A stretch of 64,000 nt of DNA from Myxococcales bacterium. Lineage in GTDB: Bacteria > Myxococcota_A > Polyangia > Polyangiales > Ga0077539. The translations under genes were made by a program, and so were the position numbers. The notes under the pieces were generated by a model. The model did no database searches. It was given only the letters and a program-made list of their open reading frames with translations, and was not told the DNA's origin. The stretch covers positions 53,807-117,806 of the forward strand of contig JAUSAZ010000011.1 of NCBI GenBank assembly GCA_030652255.1, written 5' to 3'. Below, one piece after another: positions 46,962 to 54,932 of the stretch (position 1 is the first letter of the stretch; each line of letters starts with the position of its first letter).

Positions 46962-47711
46962 ATGTGCAGGCTGCTGGCGGTGGTCTCCACCGCGCCGGGG
47001 GGGTGGCGACGACGGCTGGTGGATGCTCCGCGGGGGCTGCGGCAGCTCTCGCACGAGCACCCCCACGGGTGGGGCGTGGCGGTGCACACGCCGGCCGGAG
47101 GCTGGAGCGTGCACCGACAGGCGCGCGCGGCCTTCCAGGACGACGACTTCGCGGTGGCCGCCGAGGGGGTGGGCACGGTGCTGCTCGCGCACGTGCGGCA
47201 GGGCACGGTCGGCGCCGTGGCGACGCGCAACACGCACCCCTTCCGGCGGGGGCGCTGGGTGTTCATGCACAACGGCACCATCGAGTCGACGGCGTGGATG
47301 CGCGACCGGCACTCGGCCACGCGGCTCGACGAGGTCGAGGGGCAGACCGACAGCGAGCAGCTCTTCGCGTGGCTGCTGAGCCGCCTCGACGCCGCGGGGC
47401 TCACCGACGCGCCCTGCGGGGCGGACACCGACCGGGTGCTCACCGAGGCGCTGCGGGAGGCCCGCGCGGCCCGCGGGGGCGGGGCGATCAACGTGGTGCT
47501 CTCGGACGGCTGTACCGTGTACGCGCACCGATGGGGGCGGACGCTCTTCCTGCGCGAGGAGGCCGGGGCTGCCGTGTCGGTGGCCTCGGAGCCCGAAGAC
47601 TGCGCCGCGGACTGGCGCGAGGTGGCCGAGGGGAGCCTGGTGCGGGTCGACCACGCGCCGACGCTGCGCTGCGCCGTGCTCGACGGCGCGATGGTGTCCG
47701 CCAGCCGTTGA
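46962..47711 (+). CDS. Class II glutamine amidotransferase (EgtC/YafJ-like)
   Basis: 249 residues. The mature Cys nucleophile is residue 2 (MCRLLAVVS), the hallmark of Ntn-type glutamine amidotransferases. HEHPHGWGVAVHTPAGGWSV, LLAHVRQGTVGAVATRNTHP and FMHNGTIES follow the family pattern; QTDSEQLFAWLLSRL is the downstream helix. It releases ammonia from glutamine or hydrolyses gamma-glutamyl bonds. No synthetase partner lies beside it. It is followed 32 bp later by a second Ntn-hydrolase gene. Confidence 0.88.
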   Translation: MCRLLAVVSTAPGGWRRRLVDAPRGLRQLSHEHPHGWGVAVHTPAGGWSVHRQARAAFQDDDFAVAAEGVGTVLLAHVRQGTVGAVATRNTHPFRRGRWVFMHNGTIESTAWMRDRHSATRLDEVEGQTDSEQLFAWLLSRLDAAGLTDAPCGADTDRVLTEALREARAARGGGAINVVLSDGCTVYAHRWGRTLFLREEAGAAVSVASEPEDCAADWREVAEGSLVRVDHAPTLRCAVLDGAMVSASR

Positions 47712-47743
47712 AGCCCGCACCCCGGGCGTGCTTCGATCCATGG

Positions 47744-50557
47744 ATGCGACGCACCATGGCCTTCGTCGGGCTCCTCGCCCTCACGTCCTGCTCGGACAAC
47801 ACCACCCCGACCCCCGACGCGGGCCGCGCCGACGCGGGCGTCGCCACGGATGCGCCCGCGGGCAGCGTCGCGTCGCTCCCCATCCGACAGACCACCCGCC
47901 TCCCCGGGATGGACGGCCCGGTCGACGTGGCCACCGACGCCCACGGCTGGTCGCACATCCGGGCCACCACCCTGCGCGACGCCGTGTACGTGCAGGGCTA
48001 CCTCCAGGCCCGCGAGCGCATGGCGCAGATGGACATCCTCCGCCGGCTGGGCTCCGGCACCCTCGGCGACCGCTTCGGGGTGGTGTCGTCCGCGGCCATC
48101 GGGCAGGACCTCGCGTTTCGCGCCATCGGCCTGCGCCGCGCGGCGGTGGCCATGTGGGCGCGGCTCCAGACGCAGCCCGCGGCGTCGCGCACCCGCGTCG
48201 CGCTCACGGCCTTCAGCGCGGGGGTGAACCAGTACCTCCGGGAGATCCGCACGGGCCGCGCGGAGGCGCCGCCCAACACCGAGCTGGTGCTGGGCGAGAC
48301 CACCCCCGACTGGACCGAGGTCGACTCCCTGGTCATCGGCCGCTACCAGTCGTACTCGCTCGCGTACACGGCCGACGACGAGATCGAGAACTCGCAGCTC
48401 ATCGACGCCGTGCGCACGGTCTTCGGCGGCGCCGACCCGACGGCCGAGCCCGCCCGCTACGCCCGCCGCGCGATGGCGCAGGACGTCCTCGTGTGGCGCC
48501 CGCCCTCCGACGCCACGGTGGTGCCGGACTTCTATCCGCCGCGCACCGGCATGCCGCAGACCTTCCGCCCGACGGTGCACCGCCCGGCCGTGTCCGCGGG
48601 CCTGTACGAGCGCGTGGCGCCCTTCTTCCGGCACGTGCGCGAGGGCTTCTCGATCTGGGGCGACGAGAGCCGCGGGAGCAACAACTGGGTCGTGACCCCG
48701 GGGCTCACCCGCAACGGACACCCACTGCTCGCCAACGACCCGCACCTCGCGCTGCGCGCGCCGGCCATCTGGTGGGGCACGCACCTCACGGTCACCGGCG
48801 GACCCGACGCGCTCGACGTGGCGGGCACCACCTTCCCGGGCGTGCCCGGCGTGGTCATCGGCTTCAACCAGCGGGTCGCCTGGGGCGTGACCACGGCCTA
48901 CTACGACGTCACCGACGTCTACCAGGAGACCATCACCCCGGGCGTGGGCGGCGCGCCGGACACGGTGCTCTTCAACGGCCGGCAGGTGCCCATCGAGATC
49001 ATCACCGAGCAGGTGCCCGACGGCGCGGGCGGCAACGTCGAGGCCCGGCTGGAGGTGGTTCCGCACCACGGGCCGATCGTGCCGGAGATCGCCAACGGGC
49101 GCATCGTGCGGCGCACCAGCAACCGCGCGCTCTCCATCCGGTGGACGGGCCACGAGGCGACGGACGAGTTCGGCACCTTCATGGCGCTCTCGTATGCGCG
49201 CAACGTCGTCGAGGCGCGCGCGGCGGTCGAGGCCTTCGGCGTCGGGGCGCAGAACTTCGTCTTCGCCGACGTCGACGGCGCCACGGGCTACGCGTCGCAC
49301 GCGATCATCCCGCAGCGCGCGGCGGGCGCGCTCACCTGGCGCGCGGACAACCCCGAGGGGACCAACCCCTGCACCGTGCTCCCGGGGACCGGCGAGGCGG
49401 AGTGGACGGGCACCGTACCGTCCGCGCAGATCCCGCAGGCCGTGGGGAGCGCCGCGCGGCCCTTCATCGTCACGGGCAACAACGACCAGGCCGGCACCAC
49501 CCTCGACGGCAACCCCTTCGACGCCACGGTGTACCTCGCGTGCAGCTACGCCTCCGGGTGGCGCGCCGAGCGCATCACCCAGCGCCTGCAGATGGCCGGC
49601 ACCCAGATGACCGTCGAGGACATGCAGTCCGTGCAGGGCGACCACACGGTGCTCGCGGGCGGCCGCTTCCGCCCCTTCCTCATGAGCGCCTTCGCGCGCC
49701 TCGAGGCCGAGTGGACCACCGCGGGCACGCACCCCGAGCTCGCCGCCCTCGCGCTCACCCTGCGCCCCCGCGCCGAGCGCCTCCGCGACGCCGCGGCGCG
49801 CGTGCAGGCCTGGACCCTCGACGGCGCCTCCGGGGTGGAGACCGACGCCACGCCCGCGCAGCGCCGCGACGCCGTCGCCACGACCCTCTTCCACGGCTGG
49901 GTGTCCCGCGTGCTGCGCGGCACCTTCAACGACGAGACCGCGGCGCTGCGCGTGGGGGGCTTCGACTCCATCCGCGCGGCGCTCCACATGCTGGAGCGCC
50001 CCGCCGAGCTGCGCGCCCGCACCGCCGGCGGCGAGAGCGTGCTCTGGGACGACCTCACCACCGCGGACGTCACCGAGACCCGCGACGTGGTGCTCCTGCG
50101 CTCGCTCGACGAGGCCATGGCCGACCTCGAGCGGCTCACCGGCACCGCCGAGGTCGACCGCTGGCTCTGGGGCTCGCTGCACACCGTGCGCTTCACGTCG
50201 CTCATCCCGGGCACCGAGTCGACGCTCTCCATTCCCCCCAACGGCGACGCGATGTTCCCGCGGGGCTTTCCGCGCCCCGGGGGCATCGACGTGGTGGACG
50301 CCTCGGGCCCCGGGCTCGGCGGCAGCAACTACAGCTTCGGCAGCGGCGCCTCGCAGCGCTTCACCGTGGAGCTCTCCCCTACCGGGCCGCGCGCCTTCAA
50401 CGCGCTCCCGGGGGGGCAGTCCATCGACACGGGCTCGGCCCACTTCCGCGACGAGGCCGAGCTCTGGCGCACCAACCGCGCGCACGCGGTGCCCTTCCGC
50501 GAGGCCGAGGTGGTCGCCGAGGCGGGCGGTCGCTGGCGCTTCGAGCCCGCGCCGTAA
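47744..50557 (+). CDS. Penicillin acylase family lipoprotein (Ntn-hydrolase), 937 aa
   Basis: Lipobox LALTSC, then an Asp/Ala/Pro-rich stretch. The alpha subunit region has VYVQGYLQARERMAQMDILR. The catalytic Ser follows a Gly in DESRGSNNWVVTPG (about residue 312), the self-cleavage site of penicillin-acylase-type Ntn hydrolases. NDPHLALRAPAIWWG and GFNQRVAWGVTTAYYDVTD are typical family segments, and the C-terminus has GASQRFTVEL. Such enzymes deacylate amides including acyl-homoserine lactones, so quorum quenching or antibiotic modification is possible. The lipid anchor is unusual for this family. Likely co-transcribed with the preceding amidotransferase. Confidence 0.9.
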   Translation: MRRTMAFVGLLALTSCSDNTTPTPDAGRADAGVATDAPAGSVASLPIRQTTRLPGMDGPVDVATDAHGWSHIRATTLRDAVYVQGYLQARERMAQMDILRRLGSGTLGDRFGVVSSAAIGQDLAFRAIGLRRAAVAMWARLQTQPAASRTRVALTAFSAGVNQYLREIRTGRAEAPPNTELVLGETTPDWTEVDSLVIGRYQSYSLAYTADDEIENSQLIDAVRTVFGGADPTAEPARYARRAMAQDVLVWRPPSDATVVPDFYPPRTGMPQTFRPTVHRPAVSAGLYERVAPFFRHVREGFSIWGDESRGSNNWVVTPGLTRNGHPLLANDPHLALRAPAIWWGTHLTVTGGPDALDVAGTTFPGVPGVVIGFNQRVAWGVTTAYYDVTDVYQETITPGVGGAPDTVLFNGRQVPIEIITEQVPDGAGGNVEARLEVVPHHGPIVPEIANGRIVRRTSNRALSIRWTGHEATDEFGTFMALSYARNVVEARAAVEAFGVGAQNFVFADVDGATGYASHAIIPQRAAGALTWRADNPEGTNPCTVLPGTGEAEWTGTVPSAQIPQAVGSAARPFIVTGNNDQAGTTLDGNPFDATVYLACSYASGWRAERITQRLQMAGTQMTVEDMQSVQGDHTVLAGGRFRPFLMSAFARLEAEWTTAGTHPELAALALTLRPRAERLRDAAARVQAWTLDGASGVETDATPAQRRDAVATTLFHGWVSRVLRGTFNDETAALRVGGFDSIRAALHMLERPAELRARTAGGESVLWDDLTTADVTETRDVVLLRSLDEAMADLERLTGTAEVDRWLWGSLHTVRFTSLIPGTESTLSIPPNGDAMFPRGFPRPGGIDVVDASGPGLGGSNYSFGSGASQRFTVELSPTGPRAFNALPGGQSIDTGSAHFRDEAELWRTNRAHAVPFREAEVVAEAGGRWRFEPAP

Positions 50558-50612
50558 GCGCCGCTGGGTGATTGACAACCATCGCCCGCTGTCGCCAAGT
50601 CGACCATTGACC

Positions 50613-51791
50613 ATGACCGACCCCTCGCGCCAGGCGCCCGTGGTTCCGATCGAGCGCACGGACAGCGCCCGCTCGACGCTCCGCACGACGAGCCAGGGCA
50701 AGATCGTCGGCCAGCACCCCAGCATCCGCGAGGTGGTGCACACCGTCGAGCGGGTGGCCTCGTCCAACTGCACGGTGCTCATCACCGGGGAGAACGGCAC
50801 CGGCAAGGAGCTCGTGGTGGCCGTGCTGCACGACGCCTCGCTGCGCGCCAAGGGGCCCGTGGTCACGGTCAACTGCGGCACCATCCCCGAGCACCTCATC
50901 GAGGCCCAGCTCTTCGGGCACGTGCGCGGGGCGTACACGGGCGCGGTCACCGCGAGCCAGGGCTTCGTCGCCACCGCCGAGGGCGGCACGCTCTTCCTCG
51001 ACGAGGTGGGCGAGCTGCCGCTGCTGATGCAGGTGAAGTTCCTGCGGCTGTTGCAGCAGCGGGAGTACATCCCCGTGGGGGACACCAAGACGGTGCGCTG
51101 CGACATCCGGGTGGTGGCGGCGACCAACCGCAACCTCGAGGTCGAGGTCGACGCGGGGCGCTTCCGCGAAGACCTCTACTACCGCATCAACGTCGTGCAC
51201 GTGAACCTGCCGCCCCTGCGCGAGCGCGCGGGCGACATCGAGCTGCTCGCGATGCACTTCCTGCGGATGGTCACCGCCCGCAACAGCCGCTCGACCCCGA
51301 CGGGCATCGACCCGCAGGCCATGCGCGCGCTCGCCGCGTACCCGTGGCCGGGCAACATCCGCCAGCTCGAGAACGTCATCGAGCGCGCCGTGCTGCTCGC
51401 CCCCGCCGGGCTCGTCACCCTCAACGACCTGCCGCCCCGGGTGCGCGACCACGAGCCCGGCGCGCCCGTGCGGCTCTCGTCGCTGCCGCCCTCGGAGACC
51501 GTCGGGATCATTCCCCCGGGCGCGGCGCTCGGGGCGCTGATCCAGGCCCGCACGCCGGCGGAGGCCCTGGCGGTGGACGTGCCGACGGGCGACCCCCCGA
51601 CGCCCTTCGCCCTGCCGGTGCTGCCGCCGGAGGGCGTCGACCTCGCGGCGGCGATGGAGTCCTTCGAGAACAGCCTGATCCGGCAGGCCCTCGATCGCAC
51701 CGGGGGCAACCGCAACCGGGCGGCGCAGGTGCTCCGCATCAACCGCACGACCCTCATCGAGAAGATCCGCCGCAAGCGCCTCGGGCTCTAA
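50613..51791 (+). CDS. Sigma-54-dependent transcriptional activator without N-terminal sensor
   Basis: 392 residues. The AAA+ domain has Walker A GENGTGKE (~59-66), the sigma-54-contacting loop GAYTGA (~106-111; consensus GAFTGA), Walker B EGGTLFLDEVGELPL, the R-finger region FREDLYYRINVV and YPWPGNIRQLENVIERAVLL. A Fis-type helix-turn-helix ends the protein (IRQALDRTGGNRNRAAQVLRI). The N-terminus has only ~30 residues before the ATPase; there is no FHA, GAF or receiver domain. Start at ATG 50613; an upstream GTG (50568) is possible. Target genes unknown. Confidence 0.9.
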   Translation: MTDPSRQAPVVPIERTDSARSTLRTTSQGKIVGQHPSIREVVHTVERVASSNCTVLITGENGTGKELVVAVLHDASLRAKGPVVTVNCGTIPEHLIEAQLFGHVRGAYTGAVTASQGFVATAEGGTLFLDEVGELPLLMQVKFLRLLQQREYIPVGDTKTVRCDIRVVAATNRNLEVEVDAGRFREDLYYRINVVHVNLPPLRERAGDIELLAMHFLRMVTARNSRSTPTGIDPQAMRALAAYPWPGNIRQLENVIERAVLLAPAGLVTLNDLPPRVRDHEPGAPVRLSSLPPSETVGIIPPGAALGALIQARTPAEALAVDVPTGDPPTPFALPVLPPEGVDLAAAMESFENSLIRQALDRTGGNRNRAAQVLRINRTTLIEKIRRKRLGL

Positions 51792-51837
51792 TCTCTTCTC
51801 GGTCCTCCCCGCCCGCTCCGGTACACTCTGGAGCCCT

Positions 51838-52719
51838 ATGGTCGGGAACCTCCCTGCGCGCCTCATCCTCCTGGGCGCCGCGCTTACCGCGGCATGTAAG
51901 AGCGGCCCTCCCACGCTGCCGCCCAACCCCCCCACCGAGGCGCCGACGGGCGTCGACCTCGCGCCCGAGCGCATCCGCCGCGGCTCCGCCGAGGGCAGCG
52001 CGCAGGGCGTCGACACCGACCGCCCGGAGGGGCGTGTGCGCGCGGCGCTGCTGCGGCACCGCGACGCCATCCGCGAGTGCTACGAGCGGGTGCTCCCGGC
52101 CTCGCCGGACGCCGCGGGGCGCGTCGACCTGAGCTTCCTCCTCGAGACCAGCGGGCACGTCTTCGACGCCGCCGCGGAGACCGACGCGCCCGCGCTGCGG
52201 CAGACCCGCGAGTGCGTGCTCGGCATCGTCCGGCCGCTGCGCATCGAGGGCATCCGCCACCCGCTGCGGGTCACCTTCCCGCTGGTGTTCGAGAACCCCG
52301 TGCTCGAGCTCACGGTGCCCGAGATGCTGCTCTTCCCGCGCATGCGGGTGCCCGGCCAGGAGAGCGTCGCGGCCATCGTGCGGGCGGGCTCCGGCAGCCT
52401 CACCGCCGACGAGGCCGCCGCGGTGCTCTCGCTGCGCACGGCCGACCACCTCGCCTGCTACACCCCGCTGCTGCGCGAGCGCGCCACCCGCCGCGCCGAG
52501 GGCTCCGCGCGCTTCACCCTCACCGTAGGGTCCGACGGGGTGGTGGGCGACGTCACGCTGGGCTCGCTCGACGAGCCGGTGCGCGCGAGCGGCGAGTGCC
52601 ACCTCAACATCCTCCGCGGCGCCCGGCTGCGGGCCACGGGGCAGCGCGCGAGCGTCGCGGTCACCATCACGATGCGCCCGCAGGAGGAGCCCACGCCCCC
52701 GCCCGCGGCGCGTCGCTGA
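51838..52719 (+). CDS. Lipoprotein with AgmX/PglI-type C-terminal repeats, 293 aa
   Basis: Lipobox LTAACKS. Two copies of a ~100-residue module follow, each with a RxxxxxCYxxxL opening: IRECYERVLPASPDAAGRVD and a second HLACYTPLLRERATRRAEG, with the G-x-V-x-D beta strands in between (VDLSFLLETSGHVFDAAA; FTLTVGSDGVVGDVTLGSL). This is the domain found at the C-terminus of AgmX/PglI gliding and TonB-like proteins. Possibly linked to envelope mechanics (inference). It follows the sigma-54 activator by 46 bp. Confidence 0.72.
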   Translation: MVGNLPARLILLGAALTAACKSGPPTLPPNPPTEAPTGVDLAPERIRRGSAEGSAQGVDTDRPEGRVRAALLRHRDAIRECYERVLPASPDAAGRVDLSFLLETSGHVFDAAAETDAPALRQTRECVLGIVRPLRIEGIRHPLRVTFPLVFENPVLELTVPEMLLFPRMRVPGQESVAAIVRAGSGSLTADEAAAVLSLRTADHLACYTPLLRERATRRAEGSARFTLTVGSDGVVGDVTLGSLDEPVRASGECHLNILRGARLRATGQRASVAVTITMRPQEEPTPPPAARR

Positions 52720-52793
52720 CGCGGCGATCACCGGGGGGGGGGTAGTCGACAAAGGCCCGAGCGTCGCGATATTCGCCCCGACGCGGTCCCAAC

Positions 52794-52799
52794 AGGAGG
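52794..52799 (+). promoter_or_regulatory. Shine-Dalgarno AGGAGG for the DUF2505 gene
   Basis: Perfect AGGAGG, 11 bases before the ATG at 52811; supports high translation. Confidence 0.7.
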
Positions 52800-52810
52800 A
52801 GTGTCCGACG

Positions 52811-53323
52811 ATGAACAAGTTCAGCGTGACCCACGAGTTTGCGTGCACCCCGGAGACGTACTGGAAGCTCAACTTCGACCGCGAGGTCAACGACGCCCTC
52901 TACAAGGGCGCGCTGAACTTCCCGGACTACACCGTGCTCGAGCTGCGGGACTCCGAGACGGAGACCTTCCGCAAGACCGTGGCGACCCCGAAGATGGACG
53001 TCCCGGCCGCCGTGCAGAAGGTGCTCGGCTCGAACTTCAAGTACACGGAGGAGACGCACTGGGACAAGAAGACCGGGCGCTCGGCCTTCAAGGGCATCCC
53101 GAGCACCATGCCCGACAAGCTGCTCACCAACGGCGTGATGCGCATCGAGGCCATCGGCGCCGACCGCTGCCGCCGCATCGTGGAGTTCACCGTCGAGGCG
53201 AAGGTGATGCTCGTGGGCGGCCTCCTCGAGCAGACCGCCGAGAAGCAGATGCGCGACGCCTACGACAAGAACGCCGTGTTCATCAACAAGTGGATCGCCG
53301 ACCACGGCCTCACCGGCAAGTGA
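52811..53323 (+). CDS. DUF2505 (START-like fold) protein, 170 aa
   Basis: Full length matches the DUF2505 family, a START/polyketide-cyclase-like helix-grip fold. Segments typical of the group: FSVTHEFACTPETYWKLNF, DYTVLELRDSETETFRKTV, FKYTEETHWDKKTG, NGVMRIEAIGADRCRRIVEF. The hydrophobic cavity suggests lipid or small-ligand binding. No signal peptide. Strong AGGAGG. Biological ligand unknown; neighbours give no clue. Confidence 0.75.
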   Translation: MNKFSVTHEFACTPETYWKLNFDREVNDALYKGALNFPDYTVLELRDSETETFRKTVATPKMDVPAAVQKVLGSNFKYTEETHWDKKTGRSAFKGIPSTMPDKLLTNGVMRIEAIGADRCRRIVEFTVEAKVMLVGGLLEQTAEKQMRDAYDKNAVFINKWIADHGLTGK

Positions 53324-53398
53324 CCGCCCGCCGCCCGCCGCCTCCGCTCCCCCGCTGAATCCCCTCTGCCCCGCCCCTTCGGAGGCACCCCCTCCCCG

Positions 53399-54847
53399 AT
53401 GTCCGACCGACCCCGCGAACGCGCGCTCGTCCCGCTGCTGGCGCTCGCCCTCGCGCTGCGCCTCCCCTGGCTCGGCGCCGTGCCCAACCCCTGCGGCGAC
53501 GAGGGCAACTGGCCCCTCCTCGGGCTCTCGCTCTCGCGCGGCGTCGCGGCCTCGCTCCCGCCCGACGCCGGCTTCGTCCCGGGCACCTTCGCGTGGCTCA
53601 TCGCGGGCTCGTTCCAGCTCTTCGGGCCCTCCTTCATGGCCGCGCGCATCGTCCTCGTGGTGGGCCTGCTCGCGGCCGTCACCCTCGCCGCCACGCGCCT
53701 CCGCCGCGGCCCCGCCCTCGCCCTCGCCGCGGTGCTCCTGCTGCACCCCTGGTCGGTCGCGTGGTCGCGCACGGCCAGCGTCCCCTACGCCCTCTCCCTC
53801 GGCCTCGCGGCGCTCGGTCCGCTCGCCTGGTGGTCGGCCCTGCGCGCCCGCTCCCCGGTCGCCCTCGTCGTCGCCGCGCAGTGCCTCGGCCTGGGCTTCC
53901 ACTTCTCTCCCCTCGCCGCCCTCCCCGCCCTCGCCTGCGCCCTCTGGACCTCCCTCCCCGCCCAGCGCGACGCCCTCCGCCTCCCCGCCCTCTGGGCCGC
54001 CGTCGCCGGGGGCGCGCTGCACCTCGTCCCCCTGGTGCGCGGCGTGCTCGCGATGCCTCCCTCCGCCGCCGCCCCTGCCGCCGGTCACGGGCGCGCCCTC
54101 GACGCCGCCCGGATGATGCTCGGCGACCTCAGCGGCGCCGCCACCCTCCGCCACTTCGCCGGGGTCACCACCCGCACCGAGCTCCTCGCCGCCGCCGCCC
54201 TCGGGCTCGTCGCCCTCCTGAGCGCGCGCCCCGCCTGGCGCGACCCCCTCGGGCGCTTCGCCGCGCTCGGCCTCGCGGTCGCCGTCGTCGGTCTCCCGCT
54301 GATGCTCTGCCCCGCGCGCGCCTGGTCGATGCCCACCATCGACGCCGACCGCTACGGCTTCGTGCTCATCGCCCCGTGGGCCCTCTGGTGCGCCGCGTGG
54401 GCGCGCTCGCAGCCGGTGCGCGCGACCCTCCTCCCGGGGGCGCTCGCGCTCGCGCTCACCGCCGCGCTGGCTGCGCACTTCGTCCACGGCGGCGGCCCCG
54501 ACCTCGGGCTGCGCGTGGCCGACGGGGGCGGTCGCTACCGCGGCTGGCAGGCGCCGCGGGAGCGCATCGCCCTACCCGTGCTGGTAAGAGCGGCGGTGCT
54601 CGCGGACGCCGACGGCTCGCCCGCGGTGGTGACCTGGGACGACTATGCGTTCCACCCCATCCGCTTCGTGAACGCGGCGTCGGGCGACGCGCGGGTGCGC
54701 CACGCCTGGGTGGGCGCCGAGCTCCCGGAGGGGCGGCGGGTGTACCGCGTGACGCCGGGTGGCGTGGCGCTCCCCCGGTGGCGCGCGGTGCGGCGCTGGT
54801 CGATGGTCGACGGAACGCCCCTGGCGACGCTCTGGAGCGAGCTCTAA
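53399..54847 (+). CDS. GT-C fold membrane glycosyltransferase-like protein, 482 aa
   Basis: About ten membrane helices (LALALALRLPWLG; AARIVLVVGLLAAVTLAA; ALAAVLLLHPWSVAWSRTA and others). An acidic pair in the first periplasmic loop, NPCGDEGNWPL, matches the DE motif of PMT/ArnT-type GT-C enzymes that transfer sugars from polyprenyl-phosphate carriers. A ~120-residue C-terminal outer domain follows the last helix. Acceptor unknown, perhaps one of the many lipoproteins made nearby (inference). GGAGG precedes the ATG by 13 bases. Confidence 0.75.
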   Translation: MSDRPRERALVPLLALALALRLPWLGAVPNPCGDEGNWPLLGLSLSRGVAASLPPDAGFVPGTFAWLIAGSFQLFGPSFMAARIVLVVGLLAAVTLAATRLRRGPALALAAVLLLHPWSVAWSRTASVPYALSLGLAALGPLAWWSALRARSPVALVVAAQCLGLGFHFSPLAALPALACALWTSLPAQRDALRLPALWAAVAGGALHLVPLVRGVLAMPPSAAAPAAGHGRALDAARMMLGDLSGAATLRHFAGVTTRTELLAAAALGLVALLSARPAWRDPLGRFAALGLAVAVVGLPLMLCPARAWSMPTIDADRYGFVLIAPWALWCAAWARSQPVRATLLPGALALALTAALAAHFVHGGGPDLGLRVADGGGRYRGWQAPRERIALPVLVRAAVLADADGSPAVVTWDDYAFHPIRFVNAASGDARVRHAWVGAELPEGRRVYRVTPGGVALPRWRAVRRWSMVDGTPLATLWSEL

Positions 54848-54932
54848 ACCACGTCCAGCCTGGTACCCCGCGACATCGACTCCGCCGGGCGGCCGATGGC
54901 AAGGCGCGCCGCCTCCGTCGATACTCGCGCAG

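Noticed and set aside
46616..51133. A 1505-codon open frame on the minus strand
   Set aside because: It runs antisense to the penicillin-acylase and sigma-54 activator genes, which have clear motifs. Its translation is low-complexity Arg/Gly/Ala/Val with no domain; long antisense frames are expected at this GC content.
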